Part shown: positions 1 to 13,120 of the stretch, piece after piece
How the letters are laid out: every line of letters starts with the position of its first letter
Position numbering within the stretch: position 1 is the stretch's first letter
Assembly: GCF_001039355.2 (NCBI RefSeq)
Contig: NW_019775526.1
Coordinates: forward strand, 277,368-341,367
From: Lingula anatina
Lineage: Eukaryota > Brachiopoda > Lingulata > Lingulida > Lingulidae
Direction: 5' to 3'
DNA: 64,000 nt
Notes under the pieces: generated by a model
Seen by the model: only the letters and a program-made list of their open reading frames with translations
What the model was told of the DNA's origin: nothing
The model's database searches: none
Translations under genes and position numbers: made by a program

Positions 1-138
1 TCTTAATTATCTGAATAAAGATTGCGGTGCATATGGATGACGCACTGACTATGAATCAGATAGAACGGACTGAAGCCGGGTGCTATCTTTTTAATACCCA
101 CGATGTTAATAATTCCACCGAAATCGAAATAAAAACTA
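1..138. other. unassigned sequence at window start
   Basis: Nothing recognisable. AT-rich DNA leading into the 212-bp tandem repeat. No open frame or motif was identified. Confidence 0.4.
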
Positions 139-540
139 GACAGCTCTACATGTATGACGCACATAAACTCCACGTGCGGTAGATATTCACAATTATAATA
201 GATCTTTAACAGGTGGGTGAGTAACCTGTGGTATAGAACTTGATTTGTATAAGATAAGCTGGTTGTTCAAATTGGCTGAGTGAATAGTTTTTTTTACGCT
301 CGTTTATATTTTAATATTATTTCATATTGTTTGACTATTTCATACTGTTTGACAGCTCTACATGTATGACGCACATAAACTCCACGTGCGGTAGATATTC
401 ACAATTATAATAGATCTTTAACAGGTGGGTGAGTAACCTGTGGTATAGAACTTGATTTGTATTAGATAAGCTGGTTGTTCAAATTGGCTGAGTGAATAGT
501 TTTTTTTTACGCTCGTTTATATTTTAATATTATTTAATAT
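139..540. repeat. 212-bp tandem duplication
   Basis: Two nearly identical copies begin at 139 and 351 with GACAGCTCTACATGTATGAC and run through the same AT-rich tail. The period is 212 bp. Differences are a few substitutions, one extra T in a T run and a short spacer (about 318-350) between copies. No coding potential was seen. 541-800 after it shows nothing recognisable. Confidence 0.85.
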
Positions 541-803
541 AATTTAGACTAGCACGCTGGACTCAGACGCAAACGGTCCATCCTTTATCACAAAAAACGA
601 AACAGATTCACTCAAACCTATATTCACTGATTGGGAGGTCAATATAAGCTGATATTGATCTGCATGTGACACTCCCGACCAATCAGTGGGCGACAAAATT
701 TGTGATCGTGTAATAATATTAAATCATTTATCACTCCCAGGTTGCAGTTCAAATTTAATGTCCTTTGTTTCGAAGCCAGTAATCTGTTAGAAATTGATTA
801 CAT

Positions 804-946
804 CTTGGACATAATAAGAGAAGGCCTTTCCTTTTTTATGTCCAAGCCCCCAATAAGTACATGTAATCTTGGACATAATAAGAGAAGGCCTTTCCTTCTT
901 TATGTCCAAGCCCCCAATAAGTACATGTAATCTTGGACATAAAAAG
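804..946. repeat. 64-bp tandem repeat containing a hairpin in each unit
   Basis: The motif CTTGGACATAA recurs at 804, 868 and 932, giving a 64-bp period. Each full unit also carries the reverse complement TTATGTCCAAG about 30 bases downstream, so every unit can fold into a hairpin around an AGGCCTTTCC core. The two full units differ by a single base in the T-rich part. Confidence 0.85.
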
Positions 947-1032
947 GAATTGGGGGTTACCACCATGAGGGGGTGGACTTGTGTCTTAATTAACCAATCA
1001 GTTTTTATGTACAGACACAGATGTGTCTGTAC

Positions 1033-1115
1033 ATATAGCCATCATCTGCGTCTGTCGTCGCCGTCGTCGCCGTCGGTGCCGTCGTCGCCGTCGGTGCCGT
1101 CGTCGCCGTCGCCGT
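1033..1115. repeat. GC-rich minisatellite (CGTCGCCGTCGGTGC-like)
   Basis: A short tandem array built from GTCGTCGCC and GTCGGTGCC blocks with an approximate 15-bp unit inside otherwise AT-rich DNA. The open frame through it encodes only a Ser/Pro/Val low-complexity string, so I do not call a gene. Confidence 0.75.
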
Positions 1116-1125
1116 GCACTTTTAC

Positions 1126-1380
1126 CGATAACACGATAAGTGGAAAACCATTTTACCTTTTGACTTGAAACTTGCAGAACAGATGAATATTCATAACACG
1201 CAGGTCAAGTTCGAAAATCAGCATGATCGGGTCACTTTTAGGGAATTTATGCTGTTTTTTCACTTTTTTCAGCATAAATGCAATATCGATAACACGATAA
1301 GTGGAAAACCATTTTACCTTTTGACTTGAAACTTACAGAACTGATGAATATTCATAATACGCAGGTCAAGTTCGAAAATN
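1126..1380. repeat. 161-bp-spaced direct repeat ending at an N
   Basis: A block of about 95 bp beginning CGATAACACGATAAGTGG occurs at 1126 and again at 1287 with only a few substitutions. The second copy runs into the N at 1380. The array was probably longer and was broken or collapsed in assembly. 1381-1581 holds nothing recognisable. Confidence 0.8.
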
Positions 1381-4064
1381 AGTTGCGGTGACTGATTGTT
1401 GAGTTGCGGTAATTGACTTTTGAATCGTTTATTGATTGTTAGATTTTGACGAATGATTAAAATGACCAAAACTAATTTAGTAGAATTAAGTTTAGATAGT
1501 TAAAGTAGGTTTTGGTTGTTAAATAGTGCCGATAGATTGTTGAATTGACTTCTGCATTTTTTGCGTGAATGGCGTTCCATATACGTCACTGCTTCGTGCT
1601 GCATACCCTGTTGCTATAGAAACGTGATATCCCATAGTTCATAGCACCACGGCTGTTGTCACAATAAGCGACAAAACCAGACTGAAGAGAACACCGTCAT
1701 AGGAAAGCCGTATGGTACCTTAAATAATTGATATATTTGGATTTAAGCTACAGTAAATGAACTTCTTGTCAGACGAACAATTTGTGTCACTTATAACTAA
1801 AATAAACAAGATGTTTCTACTTTTTAAAAACAAATCTGTACAGTAGCTGCTCGCTTATATCTTTAGTAAAGGCTAACCGGGTCTTTCTGCGAAATCACGA
1901 AAAAATAAACGTTGGTCATTTTACGGATAGCTAAACGTAGTCGTCCGCCTAAACGTACAGGTGCGAAGGCTCTCTATTGTATTAGTTACTATTACGTTTA
2001 TGTACTGTGATAATCTATAAACTGATCTTTATTCAGTGGAAAATCTTAAACTTTCGAAAATAATAAAGGAGACATTCAGAACATATGCAAATGCGCTGTT
2101 GTTTTCCTGACAACGTGTTTAACATCAGTCTTACATTGTTGTGGTGGAAATCCACCTTCAGTCATTATATCGGACTATTTATACTGATAGCACCTCCACT
2201 CCCCTTTCTCTCCCCTCCCCCCTTCCCGCAGGCATAAAATCATTAAATGGGATTATATTTCCAGACATGTTTTTTAATCTTTCAGAGAATGTTATATTGC
2301 TGCCCCTATTATTACCCTCTGTCTGCAGTCTCCAATTTTAAAGTTGATATCGTTTACTGGAGTAATAATGAAAATCACAAAGTTCATTTTTTATTATGAC
2401 TTTAGTTTCGAACATGCCCCTGTATTTCTTTAAGTGGTAATTCTTTGCACGTGCTAATATAACATACTAGAACCAAAAAGCGGTTTCCAGGCGCACTGAT
2501 GCACGCTTTTTCGCACCTGTAGCTACATCGAATACATTATCAACGACACTTAGATTTTTCTTTTAAAAGACATATATATGTCTGTGTCGTGACAGCTCTG
2601 TGCTTTTTAATCAACTGCTCCATTCAATAAGTTTACCTAGGGTCACTGAACAATACTTAGTAAGGAATGTGTAGGTGAATAAATGCTGTAGCAGTGGAAG
2701 ATCACATTTACCGATCAAAGGAAAAAACAGATTCGCAACACTGAAAATATTTAGTGACTCAGCACTATTTATGTTAAAAATTTTATGACTCAGCAATGTC
2801 AAAAAAATCACCTTTTTTTCACCTTCGTAGAGCAAATCCTGACATAGTTCAAGGAGAAAGGTCATTTAAGAGGCTCAAAACGGAGATCCGTCTCCAAAAC
2901 CGTCATATAACACCTTTCTTTTTTGAGGTGAGATTACAATCGGTATGGGTCGTAACTTAATCCCTAAACAAGAATTTATCACGAAAATTAGCATAGTGGA
3001 CCGCAAGAGCATGAGCTACAATCCCGTGCCAGCATTTTGGTTATGGAGTTATGAGCTTGTAAATAATATCATAATATATTTATTTTAAGCCTAAATTCCA
3101 TGTAGATATGTTCAGACTTTACAATTATGTGCATTACATGCATATTACAAATAGACACCTGGTCATTACAATCTGTGTAAGTGATCTCGCCTCCCAAATT
3201 ACAGATTTTCATTAAACAGATATCATTTTGCTTTATCAACGATAAAATCTAAACTAAGACATTAATCGCTGAAAGGTTTTGGAGTACTTAACGATGTCAT
3301 TAAACTGGCATTGAAACAGAGATCATAGGTGTTCAGGTAAAACAGTTTTACCCCCAAATCGCAATTATGACGTCACCCTTAAGATGACACGTGTAAATGT
3401 TAATTTTGAAATACAATCACTGAACACCCAGAATAATGTATGTAAGGCAGTAAATGTTTTTTCATTTAAACCCTAGTAACACTAGAGGCGGAATGAGCTA
3501 GAATGTCGTCAGAATGAAAATTCCTTGTTTACTCCTGGATATTCTAAGCACATTCCAAATGTATGGGCCCATTCTTGCGTCCCGTCCGAATGTTTTGCTC
3601 ATGCTCAAAACTTTCGAAGTGCATTCCAAGTGGAGAAATATTGAACGGCATTCGAAGTGTATTCTAACTGCACTATGAGTCACATTCTTAATACATACAT
3701 AGGTATAAAACTCAGTGGCTGAGAGATAGCAGAACACCAAAAAATCAGTCAACAAAAGAGACAGCAAGTCAGCAATAACCCAACATAGGGAATAATCTGG
3801 ACACAAAGCATCACGGTCCAATAATTGAAAAAATCAAGGTGGTTGACAGTGAAAACACAACAGAAATCCTGGAGGCCATACCCACCAAGAAGACATTGAC
3901 CAGTCTCAACAGAATGATGTGGCCATCTTCCCTGACCTACATGTATACTAGCCTTTTATTAAGACAGTAAGTGGGGGATAAGGAACGCCTGGATAGAGGT
4001 TATTCACCTGGATAGCCTCATTCCCTAATGGAAATGCTCTAAAAACATCGAAATATTGAAGGTA

Positions 4065-4161
4065 ATATTAATTGTTGAGTGAAGATATTTTTTATTCATT
4101 GTCTTTTGTGTTTCCAAATTAAGGACTCAAAATACCGACCTTCCCCAATATTGAGATATTC

Positions 4162-4209
<48 letters not shown>

Positions 4210-4295
4210 ATGAAATATTCATTTTGTGTAAGATCCCTTGCCATTTCAACCATCCGCGTTGTTTCGAATAAGACAAATCTTTTTGTTGCTTAGGG
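4065..4295. repeat. copy-1-specific block with (ATT)n microsatellite
   Basis: About 230 bp present here but missing from the matching place in copy 2 (near 9507). It contains an (ATT)n run at about 4162-4207. It could be an insertion in copy 1 or a deletion in copy 2; no clear target duplication was seen. The Asn run in the antisense open frame is simply this microsatellite. Confidence 0.6.
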
Positions 4296-6070
4296 TTAAA
4301 AGTTGACCTGTAGACCAAGCTGGACATTATCGGAAACAGACACAGATACAATGTATGCAGAGAATAATCACAAGAATTAAGGAATACACACATGTAAAAA
4401 CACACTGAAGTGGTGTGATTTTTCTACACTCAGGTGATCAAATTACATATAAAACACATAACTACGTATAAAAATATTTCATAAATCGAGGAAATATTGA
4501 ATGATATCAGAGCTAAAGAGAATAAACTTTCAGAATAAACTAAAGAATTCCAATGAGAAATAAAAAAAAAACATATTAGCACTAAGATTTAGTTGCCAAT
4601 TTTATTATCAAAAACGAGATTATAACACAAATATGATTTATTTCTTATTACACTTATTACAGTTTTGTATAAGTGAATGCAAAATCTCATAATATTTGAA
4701 TCATTGAATCTTATATTTTCAAGCTCTCCATTGCATGGGATATAAAAGTGGATCACACAATGTAAGTCTAGAGGACGAAGTACTACCAAAGCGCAGTTCA
4801 CAATGACGTCATATCTGAAGGAGTCAGTGGCATTCAGACCAATTCGCGGTAGAGGGGGTCTGCTCTATTGAAACTTCCTTTTACTACCAAATTATGGGTG
4901 TGGCGAATTATTTCACAAGTCGCAAAAAAGAACACTATTTACATTTTCTTGAGCAGTCATTTAATTATAGACCCATTTAGGTTAATAATGTAGGCAACAC
5001 TTATTTTCAGTAGATAATCGAAAAGCATCATTTCAGCATCATAATAAAATGACCTGCCTCAGACCACTTTTAAATCTCAAGACCGTGTTTTCTTGTTCTG
5101 TTGGTGCGGAGATGTAAAACAGTTATGATTATTACAGTATAAATATTAACTTATAGATAGCATATAAGGTGGGAAAAGTTTACTCGAAAAGGATCTTAAA
5201 TTTTTATGGCAAGGTATATGTAGGCCCTACTTTTCTATGTTGGCTATAAATAAATTGAAACTTGTTTTGTAAGATGAAAAAATATTTAAATTATCTTTGA
5301 AAATAGTTATACACAGATATAGTAGTAAGCCTCATCCTAGATATAAGGTATATGCCTCATACTGTACCTTTAAAACATCAAACGTTTAGCGGCCGATTTC
5401 ACACCCAATTCTCGAAAAAAATTCATCAAGTCAAGTTCGTCTTTCCTCCACAGATAAAACCCACGTTTGCAGGTTGCCAAGTACAGTTCACATACTAATG
5501 TCAAGTCATATTTTACATTAATTCTTGAAAATGATGTTTGTCCTTGAATTTTCGTCAAGATTTTCCCAGGTAAGGTGTATAAGATGGCGCCCGTAGAAAA
5601 ATGTCAGGTGATGTTGTTGACATAAATAGAGCTGCGTCATAAAATATTTCCAGTTTCGCACCCTCTGTGTATATTTCCAAAATTGATTTCTATGATCCAG
5701 TAATATGTGCTATTTCTGTCTTAGCATCACACTCTTATGTCATATACAATTATCTGTTCATTGCTAATATTTCAGTTATCAAACTTTGGTGATTTTGAAC
5801 GATATTCGCCTAATAATAACGCGGTATTGCTAGGTTGACCGAAAGTGAACTTAGTCAATTGAATCGCTTGAACGAAAGACACGCATCGGCAATGACATTA
5901 CGCGTTTTGACAATGGAACCTTTTTGTGGTCGCTGCTGTACTTGACAAAGGGATGTACATGTCACGTGATCCACGTGAGAAATCAAGGCATGCAGCATTA
6001 AGAACTGTGTTCCTTCGACGCTAAGCGTTCAGACAGGAAGGTCACACCTGAATTTTAAAAGTCTCTATAT

Positions 6071-6438
6071 ATATTAATAATAATAATTTATTTACTAAAA
6101 TCGCAACCTAAAGGTTGAAGTTTTACAATGTGTCTTAAATAATAAAATCATAAGGTATTTTAAAATTAACTAAAAATTATAAACTAAAGGACCAAAGACT
6201 TATAAGACAGTTTGAAGCAGTAATTTACATAAAATTTAAAAGACTGTGCATTATAAAGATGATTTAAAACGCTCCGTTTTTACTTTTGGTATTAAAAATT
6301 TGTTGCTGACCCTGAGATTTCTTGGGTTCTTTTGTTTAAACAGATGGTGTAGCTTATTAAAATTCTTGATTTTTGTAAAAAAAGTTCTTAAGTAAAACGT
6401 CTCTTCTCTCCCTCAGAGAGGTGAGATTACTAGCCTGT
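6071..6438 (-). mobile_element. 5'-truncated non-LTR retrotransposon 3' end
   Basis: Inserted only in copy 1 of the tandem unit; copy 2 is continuous across this point near 11657. Read on the minus strand, it has an open frame of about 45 codons with the Arg/Lys/Phe-rich C-terminal look of CR1/L2-type LINE proteins (Leu-His, Arg-Asn, Ile-Pro-Lys, terminal Ser-Ser-Leu stop). It then ends in an (ATT)n-like tail, AATAAATTATTATTATT. A 3' end with a simple-repeat tail and a missing 5' part is typical of LINE insertions. The exact clade is uncertain. Confidence 0.6.
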
Positions 6439-6964
6439 ATATGTCATAGAAATGGGCCTAGTTTATATTTGTTTTACTTTTCATGTAATGGAAGTTTTCA
6501 CCTTGATGCCTGCAATGCATATTGTACGTTGAGGGTAGAATGGGTTTTTGTGGGGACAATTTAATATATATTTGAAATGAGCATTTTAAGGGTGAAGGGT
6601 TAATGTTTACCTTCTGTCTCTGTCTTGGGCGTTACGAATCAAGCAGTGGGAAAAACCTGGCCACTGGTGCATGAGAGATTAATGAGATCAGACCCCACCT
6701 TTACCCTACATGTTTATAACCCCTCCACCATCCCTGGCCCAAGTTTGCTCACTGTGAATGTGGGTTCACAGCACAAAAGAGAAATGGTTTGTAAAAGAAA
6801 GCAAGCATAGGGCAGTGTGGAAATTCGTTTATTTTACACATTTTAATGTTAAAAGTCATATGTTGAAAATAAACATTAAAATTGCGTGTTTTTCACAAGA
6901 TATGTAACAAAATATTGCTGTAGAATGTAACAAGTCGGGGTCATGGTTTTATTTAAGTTTAGTG

Positions 6965-9900
6965 TACGTCACTGCTCCGTTCTGCATATCCTGTTGCTAT
7001 AGAAACGTGATATCCCATAGTTCATAGCACCATGTCTGTTGTCACAACAAGCGACAAAACCAGAATGAAGAGAAAACCGTCATAGGAAAGCCGTATGGTA
7101 CCTCAAATAATTGATATATTTGGATTTAAGCTACAGTAAATGAACTTCTTGTCAGACGAACAATTTGTTTCACTTATAACTAAAATAAACAAGGTGTTTC
7201 TACTTTTTAAAAACAAATCTGTACAGTAGCTGCTCGCTTATATCTTTAGTAAAGGCTAACCGGGTCTTTCTGCGAAATCACGAAAAAATAAACGTTGGTC
7301 ATTTTACGGATAGCTAAACGTAGTCGTCCGCCTAAACGTACAGGTGCGAAGGCTCTCTATTGTATTAGTTACTATTACGTTTATGTACTGTGATAATCTA
7401 AAAACTGATCTTTATTCAGTGGAAAATCTTAAACTTTCGAAAATAATAAAGGAGACATTCAGAACATATGCAAATGCGCTGTTGTTTTCCTGACAACGGG
7501 TTTAACATCAGTCTTACATTGTTGTGGTGGAAATTCCACCTTCAGTCATTATATCGGACTATTTATACTGATAGCACCTCCACTCCCCTTTCTCTCTCTC
7601 CCCCCCCCCCTTCCCGCAGTCATAAAAACATTAAATGGGATTATATTTCCAGACATGTTTTTTAATCTTTCAGAGAATGTTATATTGCTGCCCCCATTAT
7701 TACCCTCTATCTGCAGTCTCCAATTTTAAAGTTGATATCGTTTACTGGAGTAATAATGAAAATCACAAAGTTCATTTTTTATTATGACTTTAGTTTCGAA
7801 CATGCCCCAGTATTTCTTTAAGTGGTAATCTTTGCACGTGCTAATATAACATACTAATACCAAAAAAGCGGCTTCCAGGCGCACTGATGCACATTTTTTC
7901 GCACCTGTAGCTACATCGAATACATTATCAACGACACTAAGGTTTTTCTTTTAAAAGACATTATGTCTATGTCGTGACAGCTCTGTGCTTTTTAATCAAC
8001 TGCTCCATTCAATAAGTTTACCTAGGGTCACTGAACAAGACGTAGTAAGGAATGTGTAGGTGAATAAATGTTGTAGCTGTGGAAGATCACATTTACCGAT
8101 CTAAGGAAAAACCAGACGCGCAACACTGAAAATATTTAGTGACTCAGCACTATTTAAGGTAAATATTTTATGACTCAGCAATGTCAAAAAATCACCATTT
8201 TTTTCACCTTCGTAGAGCAAATCCTGACGAAGTTCAAGGAGAAAGGTCATTTAAGAGGCTCAAAACAGAGATCTGTCTCCAAAACCGTCATATAACACCT
8301 TTCTTTTTTGAGGTGAGATTACAATAGGTATGGGTCGTAACTTAATCCGTAAACAAGAATTTATCACGAAAATTAGCATAGTGGACAGCAACGAGCATGA
8401 GCTACAATCCCGAACCAGCATTTTGGTTATGGAGTTATGAGCTTAAATTATATCATAATATATTTATTTTAAGCCTAAATTCCATATAGATATGTTCAGT
8501 AGACTTTACAATTATGTGCATTACATGCATATTACAAATAGTCATTACAATCTGTGTAAGCGATCTCGCCTCCCAAATTACAGATTTTCATTAAACAAAT
8601 TAAGGTAGGCCTATCATTTTGCTTTATTAACGATAAAATCTAAATTTAGACTTTTAAGAAAAATCGCTGGCAAGGTTTTGGAGTACTAAACGGTGTCATT
8701 AAATTGGCATTGAAACAGTAATCATTGGTGTTCAGGTAAAACAGTTTTACCCCCAAATCACCAATTTGCCGTCACCAGTAAGATGGCACGTGTAAATGTT
8801 AATTTTAAAATATAATCACTGAACACCGAAGATTTATTTGTTACCCAGAATAATGTATGTAAGGCAGTAAATAAGGAGTTTGGGGCGAAGGGTGACAATA
8901 TCCTTTATGTTTTCATTTATACCCTAGTCACACTACAGGCAGAGTGAGCTAGAATGTCGTTGGAATGAAAATTCCTTGTTTACTCCTGGATATTCTAAGC
9001 ACATTCCAAATGTATGGGCCCATTTTTGCGTCCCGTCCGAATGTTTTGTTCATGCTCAAAACTTTCGAAGTGCATTCCAAGTGGACAAATATTGAATGGC
9101 ATTCGAAGTGTATTCTAACTGCACCATGAGTCACATTTTTAATACATACATGGGTAAAAAACTCAGTGGCTGAGAGATAGCAGAACACCATAAATCAGTC
9201 ATCAAAAGAGACAGCAAGTCAGCAATAACTCAACATAGGGAATAATCTGGACACAAAGCATCACGGTCCAATAATTGAAAAAAATCAAGGTGATCGACAG
9301 TGAAAACACAACAGAAATCCTGGAGGCCATACACACCAAGAAGACATTGACCAGTCTCAACAGAAATGATGTGGCCATCCTCCCTGACCTACATGTATAC
9401 TAGCCTTTTATTAAGACAGTAGGTGGGGGATAAGAAACTCCTGGATAGAGGCTATTCACCTCATTCCCTAATGGAAATGCTCTAAAAACATCGAAATATT
9501 GAAGGTATTAGGGTTAAAAGTTGACCTGTAGACCAAGCTGAACATAATCGGAAACAGACACAGATACAATGTATGCAGAGAATAATCACAAGAATTAAGG
9601 AATACACACATGTAACAACACGCTGAAGTGATGTGATTTTTCTACACTCAGGTGATCAAATTACATATAAAACACATAACTACGTATAAAAATATTTCAT
9701 AAATCGAAGAAATATTGAATGATATCAGAGCTAAAGAGAATAAACTTTCAGAATAAACCACAGAATTCCAATGAGAAAAAAAAAACATATTAGCACTAAG
9801 ATTTAGTTGCCAATTTTATTATCAAAAACGAGATTATAACACAAATATGATTTATTTCTTATTACACGTATTACAGTTTTGTATAAGTGAATGCAAATTC

Positions 9901-12194
9901 TCATAATATTTGAATCATTGAATCTTATATTTTTAAGCTCTCCATTGCATGGGATATAAAAGTGGATCACACAATGTAAGTCTAGAGGACGAAGTACTAC
10001 CAAAGCGCAGTTCACAATGACGTCATATCTGAAGGAGTCAGAGGCATTCAGACCAATTCGCGGTAGAGGGGGGTCTGCTCTATTGAAACTTCCTTTGACT
10101 ACCAAATTATGGGTGTGGCGAATTATTTCACAAGTGGCAAAAAAGAACACTATTTACATTTTGTAGAGCAGTAATTTAATTGCAGACCCATTTAGGTTAA
10201 AGATGCATACAAAGTCAATTTTTTGTCACAAAAACCAACCAAATGCCAGCATATAGTTTCAAGTAGTATAACTAAGAGAATTACCAAAAGACATTGTTTA
10301 ATTTTACCCGAAAATGATGTTTGAACGGATTTTTCTGCAGGCATTCTAAGCTGTATGTCAATGGGGCAGGAAAGTAGGTCACGAATGTAGGTTAAATTTA
10401 CAACCATAAATTTAAAGAAAGGAGCAGTCTAAAGGTCTTTTATGGCTGATCGAGTGATCTATTCAGTTTATCCCTTGGCATGTCAAATTTATTTGAGTCA
10501 TATAAGAATCTAGTAGAAGTGGTTTACATGTGTTACTGGGAATCCACGCTCCACCGATGCTCGGTTCGTATGTACCTTTAATAATGTAGGCAACACTTAT
10601 TTTCAGAAGATAATCTAAGAAACATCATTTCAGCATCATAATAAAATGACCTGCCTCAGACCAGTTTTAAATCTCAAGACCGTGTTTTCTAGTTCTGTTG
10701 GGGCGGAGATGTAAAACAGTTATGATTATTACAGTATAAATAATTAACTTATAGATAGTATAAAAGGTGAAAAAAGTTTACTCGAAAAGGATCTTAATTT
10801 TTTATGGCATGGTACAGTACATGTAGGCCCTACTTTTCTATGGTGGCTATAAATAAATTGAAACTTGTTTTGTAAGATGAAAAATATTTGAATTATCTTT
10901 GAAAATAGATGTAGTAGTAAGCCTCATCCTAGATATAAGGTATAAGCCTCATACTGTACCTTTAAAATAACAAACGTTCAGCGGCCGATTTCACACCCAA
11001 TTCTCGAAAAAAACTTCATCAAGTCAAGATCGTCTCTACTGCGCAGATAAAACCAACGTTTGCAGGCTGCCAAGTACAGTTCACATACTAAAGTCAAGTC
11101 ATATTTTATATTCAGTCTTAAAAATGACGTTTGTCCTTGAATTTTCGTCAAGATTTTTCCTAGGTAAGGCGTATAAGATGGCGCCCGTCGAAAAATATCA
11201 GGTGATGTTGTTGACAAAAATAGTGCTGCGTCATAAAATATTTTCAGTTTCGCACCCTCCGTGTATATTTCCAAAAGCGATTACTTTGATCCAGTAATAT
11301 TTCTATCTTAACATCAAGCTCTTATATCATATACAATAATCTGTTCATTGCTAATATTTCAGTTATCAAACTTAGGTGATTTTGAGCGATATTCGCCTAA
11401 TATTAACACGGTATTGCTAGGTTGACCCAAAGTGAACTTAGTCAATTGAATTGCTTGACTGAAAGACACGCATCGGCAATGACATTACGTCTTGACAATG
11501 GAACCTTTGTGTGGTCGCAGCTGTACATGACAAAGGGACGTACATGTCACGTGATCCACGTGAGAATTCAAGGCATGCAGCATTAAGAGCTGTGTTCCTT
11601 CAACGCTAAGCGTTCAGGAAGGAAGGTCACACCTGGATTTTTAAAAGTCTCTATATACGTAATAGAAATGGGTCTAGTTTATATTTGTTTTACATTTCAT
11701 GTATGAACATTTTCTCTTGGAAGCCTGCATGTTGAGGGCGTACTGGGCAGAATGGATTTTCTGTGCTCACAATTTAATATATATTTGAAATGAGCATTTT
11801 AAGGGTTTAATGGTGAAGGGTTAATGTTTACCATACGTCTCTGTCTTGAGCGTTACGAATCAAGCAGTGGGAAAAAACTGGCCACTGGTACATGAGAGAT
11901 TAATGAGATCAGATCCCACCTTTACCCTACATGTTTATAACCCCTCCCCCATACCTGGCCCTTCCAGTTTGCTCTCTGTGAATGTGGGTTCACAGCACAG
12001 CACTAAAGAGAAATGGTTTGTAAAAGAAAGCAAGCATAAAGTAGCGTAGTGATTCATTTATTTTACACATTTTAATGTTAAAACTCCTATTTTGAAAATA
12101 AACATTAAAATTGCGTGTTTTTTCACAAGCTATGTAACAATATATTGCTGTAGAATGTAACAAGTCAGGCTCATGGTTTTATTCAAGTTTAGTG
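6965..12194. repeat. 5.2-kb tandem unit, copy 2
   Basis: Second copy of the large tandem unit, begins TACGTCACTGCTCCG and is 5230 bp to the start of copy 3. It lacks the (ATT)n block and the LINE end of copy 1 but contains a 377-bp TTAA-flanked miniature transposon at 10201-10577 and small extra blocks near 8826 and 8870. No conserved gene is supported inside. Confidence 0.85.
10201..10577. mobile_element. 377-bp TTAA-flanked MITE (family A), copy 1
   Basis: Flanked on both sides by TTAA (10197-10200 and 10578-10581). The same place in tandem copy 1 has a single TTAA (4982-4985) with no insert, so this is a clean empty/filled site pair. Ends are imperfect inverted repeats, AGATGCATACAAA against AGGTACATACGAA. 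A second 377-bp copy lies at 23295-23671. TTAA duplication is the hallmark of piggyBac-type transposition; no transposase is encoded. Confidence 0.85.
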
Positions 12195-12480
12195 TACGTC
12201 ACTGCTCCGTTCTGCATATCCTGTTGCTATAGAAACGTGATATCCCATAGTTCATAGCACCATGTATGTTGTCACAACAAGCGACAAAACAGGAATGAAG
12301 AGAAAACCATCATATGAAAGCCGTGTGGTACCTGAAATAATAGATAAATTTGAATTTAAGCTAAAGTAAATGAACTACTTGTCAGACGAGCAATTTGTTT
12401 CACTTAAAACTAAAATAAACAAGGTGCTTCTACTTTTTAAAAACAAATCTGTAGGCCTACAGTAGCTGCTCGCTTATATA
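12195..12480. repeat. 5.3-kb tandem unit, truncated copy 3
   Basis: Third copy begins TACGTCACTGCTCCG and follows copies 1 and 2 for about 285 bp, with a few more substitutions, until GCTGCTCGCTTATAT. Similarity then stops, marking one edge of the array. Confidence 0.8.
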
Positions 12481-13120
12481 TTTTCCTACTTATGTAAAAA
12501 AACGTAGGCCTACATTTAACAATATCTAAACGTTTTATCCACTTTGACCAATACAACAAACGGGTGGGCCTTGGACCAGACAATTGACCTTATAACATTG
12601 ACTGCGCCTTAGCGAGAATCCCCACAGAGATCGATATATATTGACCTTGCTAGTACGTAAACATCTATTCTGAACACACCCTGGAGTTTACTTTAACGTG
12701 GTATAAAAACTTCCGCTTAATCAACGCTCACTCAGCCAAAGTTTCAGAGAACACTGAAACCCCCTCTCCCCACACCTATATACTGCATGGTCAGCATGCT
12801 GTTTCCACTACCTAGTATATAAGCAGGTGCTCGACTGAAAATGGTGCATGTATGCTGATAAGCTGTAGTACCACGTACAGAGCCACGGTATTAACTTCAA
12901 CCCTAGATATTCACAGACATTCTCTGGCCACTAGTACTCTGAACACACTACTGCGCTCTACAGCGTTAGATTTTGCATACTATAAATGCGTAACGTCATC
13001 ACCCGGTCGGTCCCTAGCAGAAAAGTATGGTATGGCGAGTTTCCATTGTCCATTGAAATCCGAGGACCCCCTGCTTGAACAACGTTATTATGTACAATGG
13101 ATTTTGCATTAAAGTTATCT
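12481..13120. other. unassigned region between tandem array and Mesh-like gene
   Basis: No gene recognised. It contains a TATA-like stretch (GGTATAAAAAC near 12700), but no transcript start is supported. A transmembrane or last exon for the Mesh-like gene would be expected on the minus strand around here; none was found. Confidence 0.4.

Larger units (their letters stand above)
1582..6964. repeat. 5.4-kb tandem unit, copy 1
   Basis: First copy of a large tandem duplication. It begins TACGTCACTGCTTCG and its next copy begins at 6965, a 5383-bp step. Most of the length is almost identical to copy 2 by eye. Copy 1 carries two blocks absent from copy 2: about 230 bp around an (ATT)n run (about 4065-4295) and a truncated retrotransposon end (about 6071-6438). 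Short open frames present in both copies (for example minus-strand 3498-3821 and 8949-9191) differ mostly by amino-acid-changing substitutions, so they do not look like conserved proteins. Confidence 0.85.

Noticed and set aside
3498-3821. Shared minus-strand open frame in both tandem copies (also 8949-9191)
   Set aside because: Kept only because the DNA is duplicated. Differences between copies are mostly amino-acid changing and the second is shorter; no known domain.
4161-4207. Poly-Asn protein
   Set aside because: It is the (ATT)n microsatellite read on the minus strand.
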